From Varroa destructor (lineage: Eukaryota; Arthropoda; Arachnida; Mesostigmata; Varroidae): a stretch of DNA of 64,000 nt. A program made the position numbers and the translations under genes. Positions 1-11,000 of the stretch are shown piece by piece. Each line of letters begins with the position of its first letter. Position 1 is the stretch's first letter. Below the pieces are notes generated by a model. The model saw only the letters and a list, made by a program, of their open reading frames with translations. It did not search any database and was not told where the DNA came from. The stretch spans positions 56,384,608 through 56,448,607 of the forward strand of contig NW_019211454.1 in NCBI RefSeq assembly GCF_002443255.2, written 5' to 3'.

Positions 1-88
1 ACTTGGGTCTTGAGCTGTTTACAGAAGGGGGTGACTCAGACCAAAGGCTGTAATCGGCTAACGTAGCCGGTAAACGAATTTCACTAGT
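1..88 (-). CDS. Possible internal exon cut by the left window edge
   Basis: Read on the minus strand, a C/T-rich run ending in CAG (bases 105 down to 89) looks like a 3' splice site. The frame starting right after it is open for 29 codons to the window edge, beginning T-S-E-I-R-L-P-A-T and continuing L-A-D-Y-S-L-W-S-E-S-P-P. The other two frames meet stops within about 10 codons. The product is not recognised and no domain is visible. An open run of 29 codons can arise by chance, so the case rests on the acceptor-like site plus the hydrophilic, Ser/Pro-rich translation. The rest of the gene would lie to the left of this window. Confidence 0.3.
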
Positions 89-3000
89 CTGAAAAAGGGG
101 ACGCGGCCAAGACAGTGAGACCAAAGGTCCGTTGTGATCTTTTTGTGTGTATTTCGAAGACCTCGTCACTTAGCTTAGCGTTACTAATAATAAGTATCAT
201 TTTCATCCAGTTGGATCATTTTATGCGATTGTTGCCGAATCGTCTGAGCGAATCGTCTGGAATAGTGAATAGAGGAGAACCTGAATACGTTGTGCGGATA
301 ATTAAACGTCTATGCCCCTCTCATTGACACACAAAGAAGTATTTTTTTTTCGCCAATGTTTCTAACATAAACATAGAACCTCGGTAACATGCTACATAAT
401 TTTACGTTCTGTAACGTTATAATTGATCCCAATCGTACAAAACACATTAAAACAGCGAATAAGCTAAAGGCAAATTGAATGTGAGACAGCCACAGATCCA
501 TTCGCTTGCACTACTATATAATACGTAATAGTACAGAATAAACGCTGTATAATGTGAACGGCGATGACTCATATTCGAAGAACCATAGCTTCATCAAATC
601 AGCTAGTATTAGGCCTATATAGTCTACATAATTAATTTCACAAGCCGATAGAGCTAACGTATTAGAATATCTATATGTACGTATGCTTCCATATGAAAAG
701 TTTAATTAACTCTCTGATAGGTAATTTATCGAAGCTCAAACTACAAATTTCGTAGCGTATTTAGTCATAATATACGTTGCCATAAGATCGTATGCAATCC
801 ATAACTCTGCATCTCATACCAGCAATCCGTCGGTAGGCAGAATATTCAATAAGATATATGAAGTCCGGCTGGACTGCTTATACTGTAAATCAGAAATGCG
901 ACGACAGACGTCGCGTTACGTCGTGCGTCGTTCCCGTGTGACTGCGACGTTTGTCCTGTGATCGACAAATAATTACGCACCTGCTAACGCATCGGCTACT
1001 ACTACTACGAACGTATCTCTGCTTGCAAAAAGTCGCATCAGATAGCAGGTGGTACTATTCTGAACGCGGTCTCAGACAATTATCAACGGACACAGAACTG
1101 AAACTCAACTTCGATGGCTCGATGTGCGAAGACGAAATATCATGTCGACGATCACCTCTGTCTGGCTGCCTGCTGCCTCTCAACGACTTCTGGAAGTTAA
1201 ACTTAAACTTAGGTTTTATCAGTTCTCGGATGCTCTCTCATGTGTTCGAGCTTTGCGCTTCCTATTGAGCCTAACGCTTTTTTTGCGCTCGCGCAGTTGC
1301 CACGATACGTCGTTACAGTCATATCGTAACCAAAAGGCGTGCATTTAATCATCAGTTTCTAAAGCGAGCAGATCAGTCGTTCGAAGTAGCATTTTTGTAG
1401 CTATGACTTTTGTCATACACATTTTGTTACGGTTTCATGTAGAGGATTCTAGAAAAATTATTATTCATATTGCTTAAGGGAAGAAATGGTGGGCTCCATC
1501 ACAACAAAACGAGCGCTTCGAAGAGAGCGTCTCTATTGCAGTGTGTCCTAGGAAGGGGTGGTCAGATTGCATTATCATACTTGGATGATTGAACTCGGCC
1601 TGCTCAAAATAAATTTATACACTAGTACCTTTAAGCTTGATTCTAGTGACCCAAATCCTTATTTAATAGTACTACGAATGTGGGAAGCGTGCTGGGTGTC
1701 TATTGGATCAGTTGCGTGGGGTCTCCTCGGTAAGCTTTTTCGTCTAGTGAAGCTATCTTTGTCCGGGTCAGAGGTCCCCCATCCAACAAGCATGACTGTA
1801 CAGCCGTGTCGTTTATGTGTGCGTCAAGTATCTGAGGCCGATCTTAGATGGTCTGTCTTGTTTCGTGACTGCTCGAGGTTGCCTCCCTTTGGGGCGTACA
1901 GAGCCTGTGCTCTTAAGTTTGGGGACAATTCTCTATAGTCCTAGCTAATTTAAGAGACGCTCTGTTCTAGACTTTAAGCAAACATTTTCCTATAAAGTAC
2001 TGTTGCTGCATTCCAAATATTTGTTTAGCAGATCCTTAAAGATCATATTGTAGCTCTTTTTTCAACTGCGATGTTGTCGAATTATCTCAAATGCTGGGTA
2101 GTCTATTAGAATACACTTGACGTCTTCATCTCGCTAGTTCTTCAATGGACATACGTTGAGTACAAAACTTTAATCGTTTTGTGAAACTGGCTCTGGAAGT
2201 TGCCGTGACCACTCATAAGTTGTGTTAAAAGAAAGTGTGTCAGATCTATACAAATCTCGTGGGCCCGAGATCCCAGTTCCTGCGTACGGGTTCTCACCGT
2301 AACTACCGTCAAAGCGCTATCATACGCGATTAGTTCTATATTTGGTGAAAGTTCTCTCAGTTTTGAGACATCGTTACAGGCTAAGTTTCATAGCCGACTA
2401 ACATTTCAAGTGGCAATCCTTTGTAATAGCATTTCAGTAGGTCCCTGCATTTCCTTGCTGTGGAATCTATTGTGCCTTACCTGTGACATCCTTTTTCGGC
2501 ACAATTTCACATTTACAGCCTCTAGCCCTGTGCCTGATTCCTTAGCATCTCACGCACTGTAATACCGGCACCCATTCCGTTATTCGGTATGATATCAATC
2601 TAGTTAGTAGTAGGTCCGCGATTAGTCGACGTCTCGCCGTCTTAGCTAGCGCCCCTGTAGTCCCTTCTTGGAAAGCACGCATTTTCTTCTAACGTCTGGC
2701 CAGTTCTTTAAAGCTGCGTCGCTCGTCATCCCTTACGTTGATTTTTGACAACAGGCTTTCAGAGTTTGAGTCACCATCCGGGCATCAGCTTTTTTTTCAT
2801 GAGAGCCTTGAGGAGAAAGGCTATGCAGTTAGTTGCGTTCTCTCTCATCCACAGATGTATACTTTCGTATTAGGCTGCTGCCCCCTAGAAACGTCGACTT
2901 GTTTCCAGAAGAACCGATTGTTTGCTCCGATTTCAGTTATTTAGCTCAAGATCATCATAAGACTTAGACGATTGAGCGGATTTAAAAGCGCCTCAACTAT

Positions 3001-3910
3001 AGTCTACGTAATATTATAAAAAAGTACAACCAGAATAACTAAATGTATATATGAATGGGCGAAAATGCCCGTGAGGCAGTAGCTTACGCCATACTTCAAA
3101 AGTGTATGAGCTCCTGGGATAGAAGCACGCCAAGATAACAGGTAAAGATAAAATCACCTTTACAATAGCTAGCTGTACTATTTCAATTAATTCTAACCGT
3201 CTTTCGATGTTTCGAGTTGTACATCCGACATCGCCATTGGGTATTCCAACAGACAGACGACTGGCTCCCGAAACAAAACAAACCGTGTGGCTACGTTCGG
3301 CTTCGAACTTGAACCGCCCTCATCTAATTTAACCCTCATCAGCGTTTACCTGGCTCTTTCTTGTACTAGGAGTTCCCAATAGATAAATGCCCAGCGATGA
3401 CATCGCATACATTGAAAATACTGTTGATGCCCTATTGAATATATGGTTAAACATTTTTTTCACGAAGATGAAACCTGCGTTAGGACGAACCTGCGGGTCC
3501 TGTCTTGACGAAATGTATTTAAAATTACTCGAAGGAGCGCTATGTAGTCCAGTAGGATAGCTAGAAAAAAATGCATTGTTTTTTTTGCTATTGTTGAAGT
3601 GGGGTGCAAGCTGTGGCTTTAAAGGTGTGCGTCAATACATATATATACGTTGCCTACCAGCAACAAACAGTTAAATTCACAGTAATTTTACGTTACGGTA
3701 GCTTGTGGCAGCTACTAATCCACCAAGACGGTAGCACTGCTTCGTATTCCGGTACCCTAAGCGGAACTATCGTTTAATCCTCGCAGTCGGAATCGATAAT
3801 GAGAACCTATTGCAACTACTATAGTTTCACTACTTGAAGGAGAGAACGGGAGCGATCAAGTGAGCCAACTAGGTTCCCTCAGTTGCCGATCATTCTGTAC
3901 AGGACGAAGC
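89..3910. other. No gene recognised (AT-rich, non-coding)
   Basis: Short open frames occur on both strands, the longest about 126 codons near 1558-1938 on the plus strand. None has an ATG in good context, splice-like borders or a recognisable motif. One half of a diverged repeat pair lies at 3255-3323. Nothing else is supported. Confidence 0.5.
3255..3323. repeat. Diverged repeat, copy 1 (partner at 14301-14360)
   Basis: This stretch aligns by eye with 14301-14360. Both start AGACG, carry GCTCC then an ACAAAA-rich patch, then GCT(T)ACG, a TTCGA core, AACCGCC and CTCAT. Similarity looks like roughly 70-75 percent with small gaps. The TTCGA core recalls the B-box of tRNA-derived SINEs, but no full tRNA fold or A-box could be made out. 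It may be an old interspersed repeat or a chance match. Confidence 0.3.
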
Positions 3911-3917
3911 ACTTGGA

Positions 3918-4289
3918 ATGGGAACGGGATACCATTGTAGGCTTATTGGCCGATCAGCAATCAACGAGATTGCTTTTCCTAAGCGTGGCAATGAGTTCAA
4001 CCAGCAACCGACGCCAAGCGGCGATGCCGCTGCTAGTGCAGTCGCGATGCTTGTAGCGTCTGCCACCGTCCGTAGCCGTCATTGGTGTTTCCACAAAGTA
4101 ATTACTACTACATACTACGAAAGACTCGTTGCGTATTCTTTACTACTACAAGTACTATTATTACGCCTAACGCTTCTGCTAGGGGACTTTAATAATAGCG
4201 TAACGATTGCATGTGCATTGCATTACTTAGAACTAACGGGGGCGGCAATAGCAGTAGTTGTAATGGTTTTCTCGAAGGGTATAGCCTGA
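3918..4289 (+). CDS. ATG-started open frame, 123 codons, unknown
   Basis: The frame starts at an ATG with G at +4 and an Ala/Val-rich middle (around residues 38-52), followed by a Leu-rich, membrane-like tail. A donor-like AAA|GTAATT falls near 4097-4105, just where composition changes from mixed to AT-rich, so the first 60 codons could be an exon that ends there. No family is recognised. A frame of this length can occur by chance in 64 kb. Confidence 0.2.
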   Translation: MGTGYHCRLIGRSAINEIAFPKRGNEFNQQPTPSGDAAASAVAMLVASATVRSRHWCFHKVITTTYYERLVAYSLLLQVLLLRLTLLLGDFNNSVTIACALHYLELTGAAIAVVVMVFSKGIA

Positions 4290-4611
4290 TTGTAGATTTG
4301 GAGACTAGCGAGGTAGAAAGTTTCATGCATTAGCCGAACAATAGTACTAACAAGAATTATATGGAATATGCTTGAGTCGCCTAGGTGAACACGGTAGATA
4401 TATGGGGTTCTAAAAAGACGGGGCATAGGTGTTTTTCTGTTCTGCTATGGGTTCTATCTTTGGAATGGGCAAGCACTAGCCAGATCGAATACTGCGTCAG
4501 ATAGTCGAATACTGCGTGTAAATATATGAATGTGCAGTTTTGAATGCAAACGTGATGACGTAGTCGATGGGAACAGCTTTATGCACATTATGAGGCACAA
4601 CTTATTTTTAG

Positions 4612-4638
4612 TATTATTATTATTATTATATATATATT
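4612..4638. repeat. Compound microsatellite (ATT)n then (TA)n
   Basis: A run of TAT/TTA trinucleotides passes directly into alternating TA, about 27 bases in all. It is simple-sequence DNA with no coding role visible. Confidence 0.9.
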
Positions 4639-4639
4639 A

Positions 4640-6410
4640 ATAGTATTCCCTACGTAATGGATGCATGATGGCGACGGGAAGTGTTGTCATTATTTGAATC
4701 TTTGGTAACTTGAGGTTCAGAGGAAGCGATTTGTTTGCCAGAGCTACTTTTGAAAGCTCCTATTCTTGTAACAAAGCTCGTTTAAATTTCGTGTAAAACA
4801 TACTAGGACACTTTCTAGGTCAGAGTGTGGGGTTCCATTAAATGGGCCAATAGGTAGGTGAAAAAAACATTGATTAGCCTTCAGCTTCCTTTTTATGCAT
4901 TTCCTGAATAAAGAGAACATGTATATGTAAAGTGGCCTTTTTTCTTCCTGGTATTTTTGCTACCAGCGGAACATGTACTGTTTCTGATTTTTGCGACAAC
5001 AGATGTAACGCATGTACGTTTAACTTATCGCAAATATACACTTACAATCAGTCACTGTTATTACCTTTCTCTGCCCTTATCATAGATTTGTCTGACAATA
5101 TCCTATCGTGCTACGTTCGTACTCGCTGCTCAGATACATTTTGCGGAACTCGGCTGGCATTTTCTTCTGCCGCCGTCAGACCTCTCCAGTCACCGGGACA
5201 TATCACTGTTCTTATTAGGGTGTCGCATCGTCCATCCATCCTACAACTGGCTTTCTCTTCAACGCCAGACAGATTGCCCTGGGCTCTTGACACGAGACAG
5301 GCTTCTACCACCGCTTACACCAATAGGAGAAAAGAGAAGGCGTCAAGGGGGCCACTGATAGCAGGCCCTTGTGTCCACGCTATGAATGGGGTGGCAACTA
5401 AGCTGCATCACCATCAACGCCAGTGCTGTTGTTATCATGATTATCATCAGCGCCCGTTTTACCAGCATGTCATCAATATTCCGAGCCTCATATTCATGAT
5501 CTAGAAGCACTGCTAGTGCTATCTTCCCCGTCGATCAATCTTAGTTGAGTGGAGTTACAGTATGTCATCATACCTCTGGTCAGGATATTTTCGAAACTTC
5601 CCAAATCCTAACATTTCTACAATTTCTCTCTGCCACAACGCTGCGCTGGCAGAGACGGAACGCTCCGCGGCAATGATGCCTGAGAGGAACTGGAAAGCGA
5701 CTTGATGGCATAAACGCCAAAACGCATGGACACATCTCACGGTGCTAACTTTCGCTATAGGGATGAGCTTTACTTTTCACGTGTTCACAGCCATTCACTA
5801 AACATTCTGCCTGCCAATGATCGTTTGCATAAATCTGAATCTAGCAGTGTCGACTATACATTTTTCGTTAATATTTATGAGTCGAGCAGTTGCTAAACAT
5901 ACACAACGTTAAGGTCGATCAGCTAGGTTGCTCCCCCCAAAAGCTCGCTTTCCTTCAATACGGCGAGTATCAGAAAATATCGTTAGATGAACAAGGACAT
6001 GTCGACAGCGAATGCCAGTGAGTGTTTCATACGCTGGTTCGTATAAATCCGAATTAGAAATACCCATGTGCGAAAAATTCACACAGGAAAGCTGCTGTAT
6101 TTTGTACATACACAATGGAATGTCTAAATTGATAAGTTCTTTATACCTCGTGTTTTAAAAATGTATCTAAATAAAAGCAGATATTTTAACACCTTTTTTT
6201 GCTACATGCGCTTCAAACGTTGTTGCCAATCGTCACGTTTATTCAATATGACGATAATTTCCCGCGATTATGGCTTCAATCCGAGACCCAAACCCTAAAA
6301 ATATCTCTCTTTTATTCCGCAAGTATACTTTTGATAGAGCCTTGATGGACGTGAAGTCACTTACGTGTTACTCAAATGCCCTATCTTAAAAAAAATCCCC
6401 TTTTTTACAG
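4640..6410. other. No gene recognised
   Basis: A 190-codon plus frame spans 4932-5504 but begins at a GTG, is Ser/Cys/Leu-rich without any motif, and overlaps an equally featureless minus frame. It is treated as chance. Nothing else stands out. Confidence 0.4.
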
Positions 6411-6558
6411 GCTAAATACATCCAAAAATATAAGAACTCAATACAAAACCGTTGGAAGTTATCTAAACGACCTAAGTGATGTCCTCCCCTTTGGAACGGC
6501 TGTTAATTTCGGTGGCAATGTCTTAAAAAGCCATTTTGATGAATTTTTGGATCCTTAA
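6411..6558 (+). CDS. Candidate 3'-terminal exon, unknown product
   Basis: A very good 3' splice site precedes it: CCCC followed by six T and ACAG, ending at 6410. From there the frame is open for 48 codons to a TAA. The translation reads L-N-T-S-K-N-I-R, then S-Y-L-N-D-L-S-D-V-L-P-F-G, and ends in D-E-F-L-D-P. It is mixed and hydrophilic, as real coding sequence usually is. The same frame runs upstream through the pyrimidine tract to an ATG at 6376, but a splice acceptor is the more natural reading. No family is recognised and no partner exon was found. A second coding-like frame follows at 6656. Confidence 0.3.
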
Positions 6559-6655
6559 AATACAAACCCTATTGAGGTTCTTCCTGTTCGTCACACAAAA
6601 GCCTTCTTCAGATTTTTCGGTTGTCGCATGGGAACTGGCAATGACAAACCGTTGA

Positions 6656-6889
6656 CTTTGGGCAAAAAGGAAGATTCTAGTGGGGGTTCCTCTAGAGCGG
6701 AATATTGGACAACAGCTGATTTTCATTGTTGTTTGTTCAATTTACGAAGCAACTGGCTTAAATCTGATACCGGGAGCAACGTATGAAAGCATGCTCGATG
6801 CGATAAACAGCCCGCCAAAGGTTTTTCCAATTCGAACGCACCATCCTATATATATTGTGTTCGCTTATCCATACGTATGTGCAATATGA
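6656..6889 (+). CDS. Open frame, 77 codons, unknown
   Basis: This frame runs from just after a TGA to the TAG at 6887-6889. Its start is uncertain because no ATG lies early in it. The middle reads G-Q-Q-L-I-F-I-V-V-C-S-I-Y-E-A-T and then L-D-A-I-N-S-P-P-K-V-F. It is on the same strand as the exon candidate ending at 6558 but in a different frame. It may be a remnant of the same gene or of an old mobile element, or chance. Confidence 0.2.
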   Translation, partial: LWAKRKILVGVPLERNIGQQLIFIVVCSIYEATGLNLIPGATYESMLDAINSPPKVFPIRTHHPIYIVFAYPYVCAI

Positions 6890-9800
6890 TCCACATTTCC
6901 GGAATAACTAATGCTTATAGGGGAGTATTCACGCTAACCATATAAGTTTTATCTTACTGATAAGAGCTCGTGTCGTTCTGCATAGTTCTAGATAAAATGC
7001 AATTTTTGGGTAGCTCAATCGATTTTGCGCTGAGGGTCCTTGAGACTGAACGCTGGAAGTAAGAAGTTTGCAAAATTGAATTTGCTAGAAACGAGACAAT
7101 GGCAAAGCTAATTTCAGAAACGGCATATTAATACCATGCAATGTCTCGCAACGTCTGTGTCCTAGCATCGCACACTTAGGACCTTACTGAAACTCATGCG
7201 ATCCTTCCCATGCGATCAAAACCCGGAACGTGAAGTTAGCGACGCTTTATGTTGAGTATTATCCAGCTCCATGTTCGGAAACAACAGGCATACGTCCTGA
7301 ACCCCTTCTTTCGTTTCCTTTTTAAAACCGCGCTGTAATATAGGAAGTATCTGATTTGACTTAACAACGTCCGGCTTAATCGTAGTAGGGTCTCATTGAA
7401 ATGTAAATTGGTTGCTTTAACGAGATGAATGGACTATTTTCTTTATGACTTTTTTTGTTATTACGGCAAACAGTAAAGCGACGCGAGTCGCTAACACAAA
7501 ACTTTTTAAAATTATTTTAAATTCTATCTTCTGCGTTTCAATCTGGACCAATGCGCCTTGCGTTTGCCATCAGCCCTCTATATGTTGCACTAAACCGTGT
7601 TAGCCCATATGATTCGAGCAAGTTCGGTTCTTCTGTACTAACATATATGTACAGGTCCGAAAAGTAGACTACTACCTATTTTGCTAATATACTGGCAACT
7701 GTACCTGCGCTGCCAGGCAGGTACCTGGCCTAGGCTGTTCATTTATCCGAAGCTCGTCCTAAAACGAAAAAAAACATGCAGGTTCCTATGTGGGTCCCAT
7801 GAAGTGCCATGACACATGGTTAGAGCTTATCTCGAAACGGCTCCCCAGTCAGCCGTCAGTAGTTCCGGCTTCCTGGAGAAGCGCTGCAAATCGTGTAGGC
7901 GGCCTATCTCTTTGAAGCACCCACTACCGTCATCGTGTAGGAGCGCTAGTCAGGAACTGGTCCACGCTTTGCCAGTCACCACGTATACACAAACAATGTC
8001 CCCGAAGAGCCATAAATGACGCAGAAAGGAAACGTTACCAGCGTAACATTATGATTCCCCAAGTATAGGAAAATTTCAACTGAAACCTCATGGTACCATT
8101 GTTTAATCCTTAACGCTCCTATTATACGTGAGAATATCGCAGTTATTTTTTTCGTCGTTCATATGATATTCGGCCTGTCTCGGAATGATCGTTGGCTAGG
8201 ACCGACTATCGAGGCTGACCCAAACTACCAGCCCTGTGAGAGGTACACTATGTCTCACTAAAGCATTTACCCTACAATACAAAAGGCGAGGATAAGTTTG
8301 AACCTATCTAAAGCTGAGAAGCTTTACCTTCGGAACATTCGGAAAGTTCCATTTTTTCTACATGGTGCGCATTATGCTGTTATGCCCGAGATATTCAATA
8401 TATTTTTTTGAGGAGCTTTTTTCTAAGTTCCAAGCAAGAATCAAACGCAGATATATACTTCATGAGAAGAAAAGCTTACTTACAGGACCAAGTTAACCTA
8501 CAAAGAAAATAATCGAGATCAGCAGAGTTATTTGCGCAAATGTCCTCGCAATCGATGAATGACTACATAAATTTCACTTGCTGCAGGTAATAGGACATAA
8601 AAGGGCACCTGTTTTCAAGTACTGTTACACGATCCTATCATTTTCTAGCATTTGGCCTTCGATGAAACTTGTGCGTCATCGTCAATATATTCAAAATATT
8701 ATTATTTCGCGTGTTCTCGGATTTAGCCAGTGACTGTACGTTGACGTTTACAGGATACCGATCGTGCATTTGAGAGATGGGGGGCACTGCGTTTATTCGT
8801 GGACATAAGAATAGCAGTGTCCTGTAGACTTATCAGTGTCGTCGGGCTTTCCCAGTTGCGTGAAGACACGGCTCGATATATGTAACAGAATGTAAGGAGT
8901 TGTTTTTCCCTATATACAGTCATGTTTCTGCATAATATTGAACGCTTACCATGTAACTGGTAGGTGGTTCAGCGGATCCATTCCAATAATTCGCCGTAAA
9001 CAAGCATCGCCGCCACGAAGGTTCATTTAGCTCGAACAGTGCATGCTACAAATATTGTAGGTATGATAGACGTACACACATGACTGTACACCCATTTACG
9101 TAGAAACGTGAGATATAACGCTAAGGTAGTCAATACCGAAAAATTGTATATTTAAAAAATCAGATTTCTTCCATCGTTACGGTGGAGTCGAATCATTTTA
9201 GTGGTTAGAAGAAAGCTATGACAAAATTCGGTGCCTATAGTTACCATGAATTCGCTGATCTATGGTTCGGTTTGTTCCAACACAGGCCGAACGCCAATGG
9301 ATACTTAGTCCCTATATATGTTAATGAGCTTAATGAGGAGACTCAACAGCACTAATGTACGAAACAGGACTATATTGTATACTCATGACGGGTCTATCCT
9401 TTGACTGACAGTTGTAAAACAGAATTCATGAATCCAGTTTGTATTAGGTATACAAATATAGGCATATCTAGTACAAACTAGATTCAGGACGTAAGATAAG
9501 AAAGTGTGGCCTGGTTCAGAAACACAGGTGGGCAATATAGAAACGACACAAACTATATATAGCATATAGGTAAAAATATTTGCCTTAACTTTTACGGGCT
9601 TAAAGAAATTATCCTAAGCAAATCGGACTGTAGTTTGTGCAAAAAATGTCCCGAAGCAAAGGAAACGACTTAACCTTATGTATCTCGGGCAGCCTCGTAC
9701 CATTCTTCCGCAACACGATTTCGAAGCATCGTTGAAATCTAATGGTCACCGGTGTGAAAAGCAAGATTCATTTTAAGAATGTTCCTTTTTTAATGTATTT

Positions 9801-10140
9801 AGGGATATTTTCGTGTATTCAAATTGCAAAAAGGTTCTATCGCGGACAGATTCGCCATTGTTGAGCCGCTGCACGGCAGACGCACGTCGTGATATGTCGA
9901 AACATACGATTACTTGAAAAAAATACGGTGACTGGGACCTACGAGAGAAGAAATATACTAAGCGGTTAGTGGATCCGGCCAATTTTGGGTGCGACGGTCT
10001 CTACGGATATCGAAAACCGGACGAGTTGACGAAGGCTGAGGGGGTGGCTAGGCGGCTAGTCAACCGACTGAGTGAAGATCGTATGTCTATTCGAAAAAAG
10101 GCTGATGCTTGTCTAACTAATATTTCATAGAACATTGACG
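6890..10140. other. No gene recognised, apart from one small ATG frame
   Basis: The stretch is AT-rich with scattered short frames. The only one worth noting is 7816-8019 on the plus strand (67 codons, ATG with G at +4, Ser/Lys/Arg-rich, containing K-R-C-K-S-C-R-R-P), which has no recognised family. An inverted repeat of 8 bases, GTACCTGC with GCAGGTAC, flanks a short loop near 7700-7725. Confidence 0.4.
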
Positions 10141-11000
10141 AAAGAAAAGTGTGAACGTGGTCAGCATACGCTGTTCAGAAGAGGAAGAAGCAGTTGGCGC
10201 CGCCGCGTGTGCTATAGAACGATTGAGCATGTGGGGTGCGGTAGCCCCTACCGAAAAAAAAGGGAAACAGAAAGGAGTATCTGAAGATTCTGTCTGTCGC
10301 CACCGTCGTCCTTTCTGCGTCTGTTATGACGATCCGATAGAACGACAACGACAAGGGCCGATATGAGGAGGAATGAATGACATCAAGTCGAAACATGATC
10401 AGTTTATCAAAATCGAGAGAGAGACGGGATGGGGATGGTTTGGCCGAAGTCCGTCGCCGGCGCAAAAAGACGATCACGCACATGAGACGACAGGCCGCTC
10501 TTTTTTTGGCCCGTTTCTTCGTTACGGCCGGTGTCGACAAGTCATAATGTGACTATGATCCAGTGTTGGGGCCGCAGATGGAGGGGTAGAAGTCCTAAGC
10601 GGGCCGCGCTGTCTGCAGCCAAATGCCTGCTTCCGGAAACTTACTACCGGGAATTGAGTGCGGCATCGATATTTTGAAGGTCAAGTAACTGCCTATCCGA
10701 TGATGACCTTTCGATGTCTGATTTAAGTTTTGTGCAGCCGTACCTGAAAGAAGAATCAAGGGGGCACTGAAAAGTCGATATGAAGAGGATGACGCTCGTC
10801 TATGTCGTAAGGCCAGTTCATTGCTCACAGAGGATACGCAACGAAGAGAAAAATGGGGACACGACAAGGTAAAACAATAATAAAAAAGAAGAGAATGTAA
10901 GCGACAGATGAACCCAGAAGTCGCTTTGAATATATAAGCGGCATGCCCACTGCGATGAGGAAATTCTCTTAGCAATTGCAACATTGACCTGGAAAACTGT
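10140..11000. other. GC-richer, purine-skewed block; no gene assigned
   Basis: The plus strand is rich in A and G over most of this block, with several GAAGAGGAAGAAG-type runs and poly-A tracts. The minus strand is therefore pyrimidine-rich and nearly free of stops. That explains the 121- and 141-codon minus frames here, which are basic, Ser/Phe-rich, low-complexity and start at non-ATG codons. The block could be a regulatory or untranslated region; coding is not supported. Confidence 0.4.

Noticed and set aside
4932..5504. 190-codon plus frame
   Set aside because: Longest single frame in the window, but it begins at GTG, has no motif or splice border and looks like translated non-coding DNA.
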